This document shows, piece by piece, positions 36,036 to 63,632 of a DNA stretch of 64,000 bases. A program made the translations under genes and the position numbers. The first letter of the stretch is position 1; each line of letters starts with the position of its first letter. Source of the stretch: Agelas oroides (taxonomy: Eukaryota > Porifera > Demospongiae > Agelasida > Agelasidae); assembly GCA_949130485.1 (NCBI GenBank), contig OX422201.1, positions 452,501 to 516,500 of the forward strand, read 5' to 3'. Below the pieces are notes generated by a model, which ran no database searches, was not told the origin of the DNA, and saw nothing but the letters and a program-made list of their open reading frames with translations.

Positions 36036-36157
36036 CGCGCGCGCATGTTTGCCTCCGCTGCGCCCGCCCCTAGGCTAGTTTCAGCGCCTACTTTTAAATA
36101 CAGCTGTGCGCGCGCGCAGTCGCAGACTGCATGCACAAAGTACAACAGCAACTGAAG

Positions 36158-39100
36158 ATGGCTTTTGCTTATGTCCCCCCACCTCCAGAAGACGACTTTT
36201 TGGATCCTCTGCTATTCAGTTCCCAGCAACAGAACTCCAGGTTAGATACGTAGCAGCTTTGATGTTTAAAATCCATTCATATCTTGGACCCTTTTTCAGC
36301 TATGCCCATGACCACTCCAATTTGGAGTTTGCACAGCCCCGTCATAAATCTCAACTTCAATATTTTGGTGGAGATGGATTTGTGGACACAAGTGGCCCAA
36401 GTAAGTCCTTGCACTTCTTTTTTTTATTTTTTACTTTTTTGCATAAAGCAGACACCCCTAGGTTATTTGTTTCTTCATAAGCACAAATTTATGTAACTGC
36501 TTATTTTTTAGTACAAACTTGTAACAGTATTTGTTGCTGGTAGAAAACTTGCAGCTGCATAGGCTAATGTGATGTCATACATTGTGATTGTGAACCTCAT
36601 CTACAGTAACTTAATCTATGCTGTTAATGCAGGTGGTGGTAGTGACTTTATGGTTCCATATCGGGGTGCTGACCCAGTGCAAAGAGTGCCAGAAACCCCA
36701 GCTCTGCAGCGAACATTGGCTGCACACCACAAGACCCCGTTGAGTGAAGATTGCAGGCTGGATTTCTCATGTGAGTTACAGTGAGTGTATTTGTTCAATA
36801 CTGACAAAATCTTCTTTTCATCCTCTGTTAGTTGACACACCGAGTGCTCCTGGTGGCAGAGGACATGTTGGACTAAAATCTATCAATGAAATTCGTATCC
36901 TTCAAGTACTCATTACTTGCTTCACTGCATGTGTAGGAGTGTGGGAGTGTCAGTGGTTGTATATAGTAAAGGTAGCAGGCGCCTGTTGCTATAGCTGACC
37001 CAGACTTTTAGCTGGGACTGCATGCACTCCATAGATCTAAATTTGTTTGGTCTTGACTAACTATCAGCTGAGAGATACCGTTCACTGTTCAAAAGTTTCA
37101 CTCACTTCAACTTGGTTCAATCGAAATGTTTTGACGATGTAAGTAGAAGGGTTGATTTTGTCACTCGTGTTGGCCTCCACCTCAGCGTTTCGATGTGCAC
37201 TTTTTGTACTACAAGTGACAAAATCTGAGACGGAGGCCTGGGGATTAGGCTAGAGTTTGCAGCATTTCAGGTCTCAGCTGCTTACTGCAGGTGATGTATA
37301 CAGACTCCCCAATGGTGGTCTCTGCTCCGACTGGGAGCGGGAAGACTGTGCTGTTTGAGCTGGCCATTGTGCGCCTGCTCATGCAGATTGGAGAACAAAT
37401 GTCTTCAGCAAAGATTGTTTATGGTAAGACCCTGTCATTATTTAGGAATATTGTGTGAAGACAATTAACCTATTGGCATCTTTGTGGCGCAGTTGCTCCC
37501 ATAAAGGCACTGTGCAGTGAGCGACAGGAAGACTGGCAGGCTAAATTTGGAATGCTGGGTCTGCGCTGCATTGAACTCACGGGAGATAGTCAGTTGGATG
37601 ACTACTTTGAGCTACAGAATGCCCAGATTGTGACAACCACCCCTGTACGTTTGGTGCCTTCTTACCTTCTTTACAACTGGGTGTTGTCTGTGACACCACA
37701 ATCTTAAATGTTACTGGCAGGAAAAGTGGGACAGCATGACTCGCAAATGGCGTGACCACAAGTCACTTGTCCAGTTGGTGAGGTTGTTTTTGATTGATGA
37801 GGTTCACCAGTTGAACGATGAGTCACGTGGACCGACCATGGAGGCCATTGTGAGCCGAATGAAGACAGTCCGGACCTCTCTCTCCTGGGGGGTGGGAGGG
37901 GAGAGTAGTGCGGGGGAACGCTCCTGTGGTGTGCTGAGGTTCATCGCTGTCTCTGCTACCATACCAAACATCTCAGATGTATGTAGGTTGTAGTGGCATC
38001 AATTACTGATAGTTGAAAGATCCTTGTACATCTTTCCAAACCCCAGATTGCTGCTTGGCTGGGGTCTAAGGGTACACCAGCACTGGATTACTTGTAAGCT
38101 CATTCAATATACTGCAAGCTGTTTCTATACCTTGCACAATTTGTACATGTACACGTAAAATTCTGTGCAGCGTTGATGAAAGCCATCGTCCTGTGCGCCT
38201 GAGGAGGGTCGTCCTGGGGTACCAGGACGCGAGCTCAGACTTCAAATTTGACCTTTCCCTCAACTACCGTCTCAGTGGAGTAATACACTGTTACTCTGAT
38301 CAGAAACCCACACTGGTGGTGAGACCTCTAGAGGCTTGTAGTAACACAGCTTTATACTTTTGTTCTGGTATGGTTTCTTTGTCTTTCCTTGTAGTTTTGT
38401 GCCACTCGCAAAGGGACCCAGCAAGCTGCAAGCACTCTGGTGAAAGATGCACGTTTTGTGATGAACTCAGAACACAAGCAGAGGTTGGGAAGTGTACCAT
38501 GACCCCCATTCCTCTCACTACTTGTTTCCCCATTTCTCCTCTCACATCCACCCCAGGCTGCAGCGGGCTGCTAACTCTGTCCGAGATAGCAAACTTAGAG
38601 GTATGTTCTCTTCTCACCTGAATGGTGTGATACACAAGGCATTGTAGAATTGGGATGTAAGAGCTTGGACATGTGATGGTGATGATAGCTCAGTATATAT
38701 CTAGATGCAATATGCTTACTGTGGGTCTATTGGTTGTGCATGAGAGTACGTATCACTATTATTAGTACTGACATGATCCTCCCTTTCACTCTCTTTTTTT
38801 TCTCAGAGCTGTTTGTGTATGGAGTGGGGTTCCACCATGCGGGGATGGATACCGCAGACCGCAAGACTGTTGAGGCTTTGTTTACTGCTGGAGACCTCCC
38901 TGTGCTGTGTAAGCTGTGTCCTCCTCTTCCCATGTTGAACTGTGTGCTAGTGTCTCCCTATTTTCCTACAGTCTCCACAAGCACTCTGGCCATGGGTGTA
39001 AGCAGCTGTGTATCGCATGACAATTAACTGTCGCAACATTTCAACTGTGTGAAAATTTACCGTTTGTTTTTTGCTAGATTTCCTGCACTTCTATAAATCT

Positions 39101-42100
39101 GTCTTTGAACAACATGTCGCCATGACTGCATCTCTTTCCTCCTCCCCTCTTCTAGGTCAACCTTCCAGCCCACCTGGTGATTGTCAAGTCAACGATGCAC
39201 TATGTGGGAGGCATGTTCCAGGAGTACTCAGAGTCACAGATACTGCAGATGATTGGTCGAGCCGGTAGACCGCAGGTGTGTGAGGGTGGGAGTGTTGGAG
39301 GGTGTGTGAGGGTGTGATGCTGTACGTATCATTGTGTTGTTTGTCACGTTCAGTTTGACAGTACAGCTACTGCAGTCATCTTGACAAGGAATTCTACCAA
39401 GGTGATTAATAGAACGTCCATATTTAGTGCAAAGTGGGATCACCTTCCCTCTTCTCCCCTTCAGTCCAAGTATGATGCTCTGCTCAGTGGCACCCAACTC
39501 ATTGAGAGCAAGTCAGTATTCCACAGCACACCACACTCGTTATTGTTCTTTCCCTCCTCCCTGCCTCTCTCTCCTTCATCTTCTCCCTGTCTATCTTTAA
39601 CTGTTCCCCCCCAGCCTGCATCGCAATCTGATTGAGCACATGAATGCAGAGATTGTGCTCCATACCATCACTGATGTTTCCATTGCACTGGAGTGGCTCA
39701 GATCAACCTTCCTGTACATACGCGTCACACAGAACCCAAAACACTACGGTAGACACCACACTCACCTGTAAAATCATATCAAGAGCATCATTTTAGTCAT
39801 CGATCTTCCCTCTCCTCCTCCTAAGGGATGCCTCAAGAACAGGAACAGATGGAGGAAAAGCTCCAAGGTACGTAGGTAGAGAGATCTAACGTAATGGGAG
39901 CCGATAGGACAAGGGTTCATCCTTCCCATGCTTATTGTCCACTTGTAGAGCTGTGTCTGAAGGACCTGAATCTTCTCGAGAGCAACACGTTGATCAGGAT
40001 GGACGATGGCTTTGTAGTGCAACCTACAGGTACATACACCTGCCTCACTTGCATTTCTCTGGTCCCTATTATTATCACACCTGTACTAAATGTACAGACA
40101 CTGGGAGGCTGATGGCACGCTACTGTATTGCATTTGAAAGCATGAAGAGATTCATGGCCCTCAAAGGCAATGAAGGGCTGGCAGAACTGGTGAGACCAAC
40201 AGTGTGTGTGTGTTCACTGATGGTTGGGGAGTGGGTGACTCTACTTTGGACCATGTTCAGGTGGGCGAGATGGCTCTGTGTCGCGAGTTTGAGGACGTCC
40301 ATCTGAGGGTGAATGAAAAGAAGGTGCTAAACACACTCAACAAGGACAAGAACAGACCCACCATACGGTGATTACTCCCTCTCACTCACTTACCTACTTG
40401 GTCACTGCATTACTAACTCACACAGGTTTCCGATGAATGGGAAGATGAAATCAACTGACATGAAAGTCAACTGGTGAGTAGCACACTGACGATGGATGTA
40501 CACAGTTGTACCAAGTTTTGCCCTGCATTTTAGTCTCATTCAAGCCAGCCTGGGCTGCCTGCCTGTTCAAGAGTTCGCCCTCAACCAAGACACACAGGTA
40601 TACGTACCACGCATGCATCTAGCTACATCATATTCTAGCTAACCTTCTTTTCCTTAACAGAAAATCTTCAGATCTGCGTCCAGGCTATGCAAATGTAGGT
40701 ACAAGTTCACTAGCTGGTGTTAGTGTACTGTTCCTTCCCACACAAGGTTCACTGCCCCGGCCCTTTCCTATCTTCCTGCCCCAGGTTTGATGGAACTGCA
40801 GCTGCTGGGGACCAACTTCAGCTCCCTCTTGAATGCAGTCATTTTGCACAAAAGCATCCAGGCCAGGTGTGTGGTTGTGTAGCGATAGTCTCAATCGCAG
40901 ACTCAGCTTCCCTCACGCTTTGGAGCCATTTCTTTTGTGTACATGAGAGGTGTGGAGAATCTGGGATAAACTACTAGTGTATAATTTTTCCAATAGTTAT
41001 ACCACATGTCTCTGACCTTGCAGACTGTGGGAAAACTCCAAATATGTCGCAAAACAGCTGGACAAAATCGGTAAGGGAAAGTAGTAATGTAGCCGTAGTG
41101 CCCCACTCTGTGTACATAAAGGTGTTGGCTCTCCCAGACCCTGACCCTGGTTCTCTCCCTTTCTCTCTTGAGGTCTGACACTCAGCACTACTCTGGTCAA
41201 TGCCGGACTGACTACATTTGATAAGCTCCAGGAGACAAACCCCCGAGAGCTAGAACTGGTGCGAACCACTGTCTCTCCATTAGTTCACATACAATATCAT
41301 AACAGCTCTCTTGTTCATGCTCCTATGCAGATTATGAACAGACATCCACCCTTTGGAAACCAGGTCTTTGCCATAGTATATTTTATCTGTATATTCTTGG
41401 TGCTTATTGTTCCTTCTCCTATGTAGATCCGGGATGCTGTATGCAAGCTACCGAGATATTCCATCTCAATGGAACAGGTGATACTTATTATACCCCCTGT
41501 CCCCTGTCCTGATACCTTCAATCTACACAGTGGCACACCCCCTCCCTTGTATTATCCTACAATACATGCACACAAATAATACACTCATCTTTCACTCTTT
41601 TCTCTCTTCCACACTCTACACACACACACACACACCTATGTCCCCCATGTACATCCATACACAAGTCCTCTAACTATGGCAGCCAGCAAGCTGAGGTGAT
41701 TGTGGCCGTGACGCTGGTGAACCATGCCCTCCTGAAGGAGGCAGGGAGCACCGCCAGTCCCAACCACTCCTCCATGCTGATGGTGGGAGACGCAGACAAC
41801 CATATCGTCTGCCGACAGAGAATCAGGTGACCCACTAACCTCGTTCTCAGGGCACAAAGCTAGTGACCCCATAAACCAATATAGTTGCTCTATGCTGATT
41901 TCACATGACAGTTCCTTACTCCTGCCCCTTTCTTATTCTCAGTGACTCCCAGCTAATGACCACAGGGAAGTTCTCTCGCAGGATCACTGTAAATCGGGCC
42001 AGTGCCTCGGATGAACTGAAAGCATACCTCATCAGCTTGGACTATGGTCAGAAATGAGGACAATCATTCACACTTACAAAAACACTAATATTGTATTTGT

Positions 42101-42548
42101 CTTGACAGTGGGACTAGACGTGCAGGAGGTGTACACTCCTCGCTACACAAGCCCTGCAGTCATGAGAAAACCCACTGCACAGGTAGACCCTTCTTCCTTC
42201 CTCCTCATGTACATTCAAGAGAATACACGTTGCATGCTATCATGTAGAGCACTAGTGCGTGACATAGCTTCTCATTTCCTGCAATCTGGTTTTGGTGTCT
42301 TGTTGATAGGTGAGCAGACCGACTGGCACCGCTGGAAGCAGGAGCTCTTCTCCAACTGAGCTCAAGGGTCAGTAGCTACATGTAGAGTTGTTGGGTGTGT
42401 GATGAGGAGTGCATTTCATAGCAAGTGTGCTTTCTTGCTGGTTCATGCAGAGGTCAAAAATTGGGGGAAGAAAGAGATCCGGAAATCTTGCCACCATCGG
42501 TGCATCAATAAGGCTGTGTATCCTTCTGAGAACATTCTGAAGTATTCT

Positions 42549-42608
<60 letters not shown>

Positions 42609-44370
42609 TGGCGCACCTTAACATTTTCCAGTTGTGGTCATGAGTGTTGTAGGAGTGGTATACTCGTCACAGAATCTGCGAACAGTAAGGTACCACACTA
42701 TAGCCAATCGGTTGAGATTTATTCTGTGTGACATCAAGTTACCACCCCCTAGGTCCCACTGAGGTCACAAGGTGCAAAACCATCTCCCCTCCCTCCGCCC
42801 ACAACCATGCCAGCCCAGAGGAAGCTCCCTCCAACACCAGCCAAGAGAAGTGGAAGCAATGCGATGGGGAGCTACTTGAGTGAGCTCCATGCCAGGACCA
42901 GCTGCATGCCCCCCACCCCGGCCCTCAAGAGACTAAAGGTATGACAACAAGACATTGCATTGGTCTCGTTCCCAGACTTCATCCGGCATGTATATCACTT
43001 CCAGTATAACAAACAGAAAACTGATACTGAAAGCGATCCACGCTGGGGATGGTTTTGGGTCTGGGACCGAGACTAGACATATCTCCTCATTTATAGGTCG
43101 CCACCTATCTTTTTGTGTGTCATTGTGGTATGGAAAAGTGGAGAGACGAAAGGCTGCTTAATCTTTTCATTTTGTTCTGTAGCCCTCACTATCATTTGAT
43201 GCTTCTAGTCAACCGGATGGTAGCTCCTCCTCCTCCTCTTCACTGGCCAAACGTTTCTCCTACACTCCCACCAGCAATAAGATGTCTGTGTCTACTACCA
43301 CACCAAGCAGCGTGCCTTGTGCAAGCTCTCATACAAGAAGCAGTGTAGTATTCACTCAACCAAGCTCAACACCTTCAGCCACTTATAATGACTACTCTGC
43401 TGATTTTGGAGATGACTTGCTTCAAGATGATACCTTTGGTAGTGATGACGATGACATGGATCTTCCTCCATTTTCTTTGGACTGTGCAACCAACACTGCA
43501 AGTATGAAAGCAAGCAACACTGCAACTACGAAGCAGAGTGGCCCCCTGCCACCCCGATCTACTACCTCCAGTCTTCCATCATACTCTTCTGGCCTGTGTG
43601 GTTCCTTCAAGAGTGCAATGGAAGACAACTCAAGTGGTAAAGGAGTACAGCAGTACAAAATGCAACCAACAGGCTACCGGAAGAGATCTTTCACAAATGT
43701 AAAAGAAGACGGGGTTCAGAATTCAATCACTCCTAACTGTCGTGAAATCTCAGACTCCCACTGGTCTCCCCCACCAAAGAAAAAGACTTTCCAGTCTTTC
43801 AAGGCAATGCCTGCAAAGTCTACCAATGGACCTCCAGCCATGAACCGTTTTGGGCCACTGCCACCTAACCTTGCAAGGAAGTCTCTACCCACAGGCGGCT
43901 GCCTGCCTTCGTCCAGGAAGCTCTCTTCTCAAATGCTACAGGACGTGTACACGCCCACTAGCGATATGCATTCAAGGGCAGTGCCAGAGTTGCTCAAACC
44001 AAAAGCTCCATGTAGACTGGAGACCCATGCTGTTGGAAAGCTTAGCTCCAATATGCCTCAGCCCATGACTGCAGAACCAACACTTGAAGGCCCTCCTGAA
44101 AGTCGTGTCACAAAATCTTCCAATAGAGATGCTACAAAGTTTGCATGTAATTCAGCAAACACTACATCTACCATTACTCATAGGATACAGCAAGTTCAAG
44201 ATAGCTCTTCATGTTCATTCTTTACAGCTGGCCCTGTAAGGTGAGCTGTTTGTAATCAGAGTGTGCCACTAGCTGTTATGGTTGTGGTGTAACTCTCTCT
44301 CCCTCTCTCCCTATACAGTCAAGAAGATGAAGGAGATGTATTTGCCTCGGTGTTTGCTGGCATCTTCTAA
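36158..44370 (+). CDS. HFM1: HFM1/MER3 meiotic DNA helicase
   Basis: A Ski2-like superfamily 2 helicase needed for meiotic crossovers. About 25-30 exons from [14 protein letters not shown]. Helicase motifs: Walker [15 protein letters not shown] (about 37.32 kb), QIVTTTPEKWD, DEVH box [12 protein letters not shown] (about 37.79 kb), motif [45 protein letters not shown] (split by two introns) and motif [14 protein letters not shown] (about 39.25 kb). The Sec63-like part has [33 protein letters not shown] and [15 protein letters not shown]. After it comes a Cys/His cluster (CHHRCINK...CGHECCRSG) typical of HFM1 and then a long Ser/Pro-rich tail (exons 42752-42939 and 43183-44240), ending [15 protein letters not shown]. 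Confidence 0.93.
37155..37252. mobile_element. Degenerate TTCCCAGG-family element
   Basis: GGCCTCCACCTCAG and GAGACGGAGGCCTGGGGAT then TAGGCTA, with inner CACTTTTTGTACTACAAGTG; in an HFM1 intron. Confidence 0.5.
42549..42604 (+). repeat. (CA)n microsatellite in HFM1
   Basis: It lies in the intron that splits the C-terminal Cys/His cluster of HFM1. Confidence 0.95.
42962..43075. mobile_element. TTCCCAGA-family element in an HFM1 intron
   Basis: GGTCTCGTTCCCAGACTTCA and GGTCTGGGACCGAGACTA with inner CTTCCAGTAT and ATACTGAAAG. Confidence 0.7.
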
Positions 44371-44533
44371 GACTGTCATTGTTAGCAGTATCATTGATCA
44401 TGCACATTTGTACGGGAATTCACTGGGCATGCGCACGGCGGCACTTTTCCCGCTATAATGTTGCGCCCGCTCGAGCGCTCCTAGCCCCTCCCACTTGCAT
44501 CCCTATGGTAATCATCTCCGAGCTCGTGTCAAC

Positions 44534-49057
<4,524 letters not shown>

Positions 49058-49113
49058 ATTAATCTATTGTTTTGTTTATAACTAAAGTCTTTGTATCCTG
49101 TGTTGCACCCAGT

Positions 49114-50962
49114 TCAAGGATACCAGTCTTGGTCAATGTCTACACTACAGACTCTAGCGTCTCCCTTGTACTGTTTGATAGTGGGTTTGTACCACCCTCC
49201 AAAGGAGCTGAAGTCACTGAACGAAGGGTTTTGATCATAATGGGCATACCTGTGCACAGAAAATGTTTGTGCATGATAATGAATCACTGACCAGGGCAGC
49301 ATAAGTACCTATCTGAGGTATCTTGTCAAGAGGCAAACTGCAACCCCCGTATATGTAAGAAAAGTATATCACAATCAGCAAAAACTCTAGTGGAGGGGTC
49401 TAATGAGACCAGCCCTACCTATATCCATACACACTTTAGCCCTGCTACAGATTACTGAGCAAGATTATACAAAATTTTACAGAGTACATCTTACATACCA
49501 ACACAAAACCAATGCTGAACTAACCAGAGCTGCTGTGAGCTCCCTCCTGTGTACCCATCACCCATGATGGGGTCCCACTGAGATTTGCTGGTGTACACCC
49601 CAGTCGTCTTCCTGCTCTGAAAAATGAACAAAGTGTGCACTCTGTCAGGAAACATGTCATGTAGGGGAGGGGGGAATAGTTCTGCAAGCTAGACCCAACC
49701 AATCCCAGCATAGATCACGTTCAACATCACGATTTACACTAGGATTGGTTGTCTATTGAGCTAGAAAGGTGATCTTGCTTGATAGACTAGGGTTGGTTGC
49801 ATGGGGTCTGGCTTGTGTAGAGAATCTTGTTAGGGTAAGGATTAGTTATAATTATGTGCTCACAGATGCAGCTGAGAGCAACTCTTCAAAGAACTGCTGG
49901 TTTGGTGAGGGGTCTCCCCAGTATATGCTGCCCTAGAGTGAAGAGGTAATATCATGGTGTGTGTTCTTAACCTGGGTCCCAGGCTTCCAGCCAGCTTTTC
50001 ATTGCTTGCGATAGAGAAGCAGTGAAATTCTGTTTTTATTGACACACTGTAGCAGCAGCCTCACTTCAATGTCCAGCCATATTTGTCCATAGTCACTGCC
50101 AGCTAAACTGTTGACTAAAAGAGAAGAAACAGAAAATGATTAGTTCCATTGTTTATACTGAAAATAGGTCACTGTTTGTAAAACCACAACCTATAGAAGG
50201 ACATTAGTCTTGCTTCCACCAGATTTATCATCACTTGTTTGGGTGCTCATTCATGATCAGATGAAAGTGAACTGTTTGCTTGGAAGAGGTCATAATAAAT
50301 GTCACCTTAAATATCATACCCATTTCATCCACCTGCTCAGAGGCAGACTTGGTACACTTTGGGCACGGGAAGAGATACACATCGACATATGGGATACCAG
50401 CTGCCCTGGCATTCTTAATGTTCGCAACAGCATTTGGATCCACACTGCCTGTAGCAAGAAAAGAACCATGACGAATTTCTAGTCTCCTTTGGGATCTAGT
50501 AGTTAATTATTATTTTAAATTTGCTACTTCTATAATTATGTCATGCAGGCCTACCAAAGAGATCAATCGATCAAGTATGCATACTTGCTCAGTTATAACT
50601 TTTACTGCTGTTCAGCTGTTTGTTGCAGCCAATCAGTCAATCGGCGAGACTTCTAGTGCACTGCAAACTGGTCAGTGAGCTCACACTTTGCAATATTTAC
50701 AAGTGAAACATGTTGTACGTATTCACAGCAGACAGTAAAATAGGCAGAATAAATGACAATGCAATCACGGCGCACAATGTATAAACACACCTATGCTGCG
50801 ATACGCACGAATGATCGCAAACTGGTAGCCGTTGTTTAGCAGGCAGCTGAAGTCAGACACACTTAGGTAACTGGATACATCAAATCCGTACGTGCCCTCC
50901 ACAGGCGCAGTATGCGCACAGAGGAGAGCCAACCATACGAGGACTGGAGCGAAGCGAAACAT
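49114..50962 (-). CDS. Secreted GH25 (Lys1-like) lysozyme
   Basis: Six exons. A signal peptide ([20 protein letters not shown]) is followed by [59 protein letters not shown], then GQIWLDIE (50.06-50.11 kb), [39 protein letters not shown] and [19 protein letters not shown], ending [12 protein letters not shown]. The Asp of GFDVS and the D-x-E of WLDIE are the expected GH25 active-site residues. Such enzymes cut the glycan of bacterial peptidoglycan; in a filter feeder they would serve digestion or defence. The stop is 56 bp from the SANBR stop (tail to tail). Confidence 0.9.
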
Positions 50963-51278
50963 CTTCTTCCGAACGATCTGCCGTTTCAGCAGGATTTGGG
51001 TGGAGCTGCTTGCAAAACAAAGTCACGTGAGCGAAAAACGAGCCACGCCTTTATCCGGTATCCGGCGATGAAGAGATACACGAGGTAGGTAGGTGTGGGA
51101 AGGGGAAGGCATAGATAATAGAGTCATAACTCTAGTATGACTCTATTTATCAATGGGGAAGGACACAGATAATGTGGGCAGAGAACTATCAACTGACGAT
51201 TTTGCACTCCCATTCCCTCCTGTACACATTCTACTGGCACAGACACAACACAGCTGCTGTTATGGGGGTGAGGAGATA

Positions 51279-52467
51279 ATGCGGGTCATTGGTTCCAGAT
51301 CGTGGCGTCTCCTCTTACTGGTTAGCTTGGCAGCCAATGTGACGTTGCTGGGCTGGCTACTCAGCAATCCGGTGTGCCCCCAAGAAGAGGGGACTGTGAG
51401 CAGGAGACTGTCAAGAGGAGAAACAGTTGCGGGCAACTCAAATTCTTCCATTTCATCGAGAGAGATTGTATTCGTAGGTGGGGTGCCAAGGAGCGGTACC
51501 ACATTAGCGAGAGTCATGCTCGATGCTCACCCCGATATTCGCTGTGGGGAGGAGACGAGGGTCATCCCAAGGATCGTCAGCATGAGGAGCCGGTGGAATA
51601 AAGCGGAAAAGGAACATCAGAGGCTAGTAGCTGCAGGCTTGAGTGACGACACTCTAGACCAGGCGACCCGTGCTTTCGTGGCTGAGATCATTCTAAATCA
51701 CGGAGCACCAGCCAAATATCTGTGTAACAAGGATCCATTGGTGTTGAACTACATGTACGACATTATCAGAATGTTCCCCAGGGCAAAGTTCATCTTGATG
51801 GTGCGTGATGGGAGGGCAGTGGCGTACTCAATCGTGACCAGGAATATCACCATATCTGGAGTGGATTCTAAAAGTTTTATGTCGGCTGCGTTGTTTTGGA
51901 ACAAGGTCGTTGAACGCATGAGCAGAGACTGCAAGGATGTAAAGGAAAAGTGTTTGATGGTGTTTTACGAGAAGCTAGTGGCAGATCCTCGCGAGTGGAT
52001 GAGAAGAATATTGGAGTTCTTGCACATTCCCTGGCATGACAATGTACTGCACCATCATGAGCTCATCAACACCGAGGTGTTGCTATCAAAGTGCGTTGTA
52101 TACTACCATTTAACCCTTTCGGTACACTTTTAGCTGTTAACACACTTGAGTACATTAACCCTATTAACCAGGTTAAAGTTAACTTGTAAGCTAAACCAAC
52201 CCACACCTATTTTTGCAAAGGGCACACATGAAAACTCTCCTTTCCCTCTCCCCTCCTCTCTCTTTCCCCTCTTCCCCTCTCCCTTCCCTCCTCCCCCTTC
52301 CCCCTCCCCTCACCAACCATTCCAGAATGGAGCCTTCTTCCAACCAGGTAAAGGAGGCAGTGCACACCAACGCTGTGGATAAGTGGCGAGAGAAGCTTCC
52401 CGCTAAAGTGAAGAAAGACATTTACAAAGAGTGTGGCATGCTAGAAGAACTGGGCTACCCACCATAG
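51279..52467 (+). CDS. Tyrosylprotein sulfotransferase (TPST1/2-like)
   Basis: Two exons, 51279-52090 and 52326-52467, give 317 aa. A type II signal anchor (LLLLVSLAANVTLLGWLL) is followed by the PAPS-binding loop FVGGVPRSGTTLARVMLDAH, then CGEETRVIPRI with the catalytic Glu, KYLCNKDPLVLNYM, FPRAKFILMVRDGRAVAYSI and FLHIPWHDNVLHHHELI. All match Golgi TPSTs, which sulfate tyrosines on secreted proteins. The C-terminus (LEELGYPP) stops about 50 residues short of human TPST1. An in-frame ATG at 51153 would add 42 residues before the anchor; the second Met gives the usual layout. Confidence 0.94.
52235..52325 (+). repeat. Pyrimidine tract before the TPST exon 2 acceptor
   Basis: About 85 bp of CCCTCTCCC-type sequence leading to ACCATTCCAG at 52325. 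Confidence 0.85.
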
Positions 52468-53536
52468 CACAAGAGACCTGTTGTATCTCATCACTAACAA
52501 TGACCGTCTCTCACCACAGCTTGCATGTCGTGGCTCACATATTTGAGAATGCAGCAAAGGCTAACTGGGCTGACCAAACAACCTAGCAACAAGGCTAAGC
52601 GAGTTGAGGGTAGGAGAGAATGATTTCAAGTCTGAGTGTAATATTAGCCTTGTTTTCAGGCTCTGGTGTGTGTAGCCTCGTTTTAGCAACTAAGCTGGAG
52701 AAATAGGTGTACCATTACCTATATAGCCTCCCCCGCACTGTTTCTGAGACAACCGGAAATGAAATCCCTGCCTGACCCTATTACCCTGCCCTTTGTTTCT
52801 GAAACACACTTCCTGTTGGGGGGTACTATACGTTCCCAGACCATGTTGGATGCATGGTCTGGGAATGAGGTTATTGTGTGGGAAGCCCAGAAACAAAGAA
52901 CATTTGCTACACATTTTCCTCGTAATTACAATAATGACATGGTACACCCAGGAATGAATTTTCAAGAAAGAATGTTGTGTATAGTTACTAAAACTAGTTA
53001 GAAAACATTTACCGTGACAATCACTTCTCTTAGCCGTAGCATTCCATTGCTATGGACTGACCAATCATTCATTGGAAGTTCATGCCTGAATGCACCCTAG
53101 TTTCCATGGCAACTACCCACCATAGAGTTACCTTATATGGGAGAAAAAGTTGCCGACCATAACATTATTCTGCAATCAAAACTGGACAGTGGGTAGCTAT
53201 GCCTTAGCCTCGTTCCCAGGCCTCCCCCGTTTTTTGTTCTTTGGTTTGTGTTCAGTATAATACACACTCTCGTTCCCACTTCCGTGTATTATACTTGAAC
53301 GCAAACTGAAGAACAAAAAACGGGGGAGGCCTGGGAATATGAGGCTAGGTAGGCCTGGAAAGAGACCACTTTTAGGACACCACCACTCTGGCTGCACTCT
53401 ATATTAGATTGTAACAGTTATTGTGTGGTTGGTTACCATAGCAACTCTCCATCAACACTGTACTTTACAAACATATAGTGATTTTTATACACAGAAATAT
53501 TCACATTTAATATGTAGCAGCTGTGCATAGTCATTG
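52468..53536. other. Intergenic region TPST / SGSM (convergent)
   Basis: No exon recognised. It holds a hairpin at 52829-52872 (TTCCCAGACCATGTTGGATG palindrome), a 143-bp MITE at 53205-53347, and GTTTCCATGGCAAC-like words near 53101 and 53432. Confidence 0.6.
53205..53347. mobile_element. 143-bp TAGCCTC palindromic MITE
   Basis: TAGCCTCGTTCCCAGGCCTC and GAGGCCTGGGAATATGAGGC with long inner arms (CCCCCGTTTTTTGTTCTT, CAGTATAATACAC). Flanks GCTATGCCT and GGTAGGCCT agree at 7 of 9. Confidence 0.88.
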
Positions 53537-63548
<10,012 letters not shown>

Positions 63549-63561
63549 GCTACTCTTTGGC

Positions 63562-63632
63562 TATGGAGGGGGGGAGAGAAGGGGGGAGGGGGAGAGGGGG
63601 GGGAGGGGAGGGGGAGGGGGGAGGGGGAGGGA
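63562..63632. repeat. G-rich tract (pyrimidine on the SGSM strand)
   Basis: GGGGGGAGGGGAGGGGG-type run. On the SGSM strand it is CCCTCC-rich and ends CTCCATAG 10-15 bp before the proposed ATG, so it reads as the 3' end of an intron. Confidence 0.8.

Noticed and set aside
43282..44244. Separate single-exon gene (320 aa, Ser/Thr/Pro-rich)
   Set aside because: It is the in-frame continuation of HFM1: acceptor at 43182, donor before 44243 and a final short exon ending at 44370.
51153..51278. Upstream Met as the TPST start
   Set aside because: It would put 42 polar residues before the signal anchor; family members start just before the anchor, as the Met at 51279 does.
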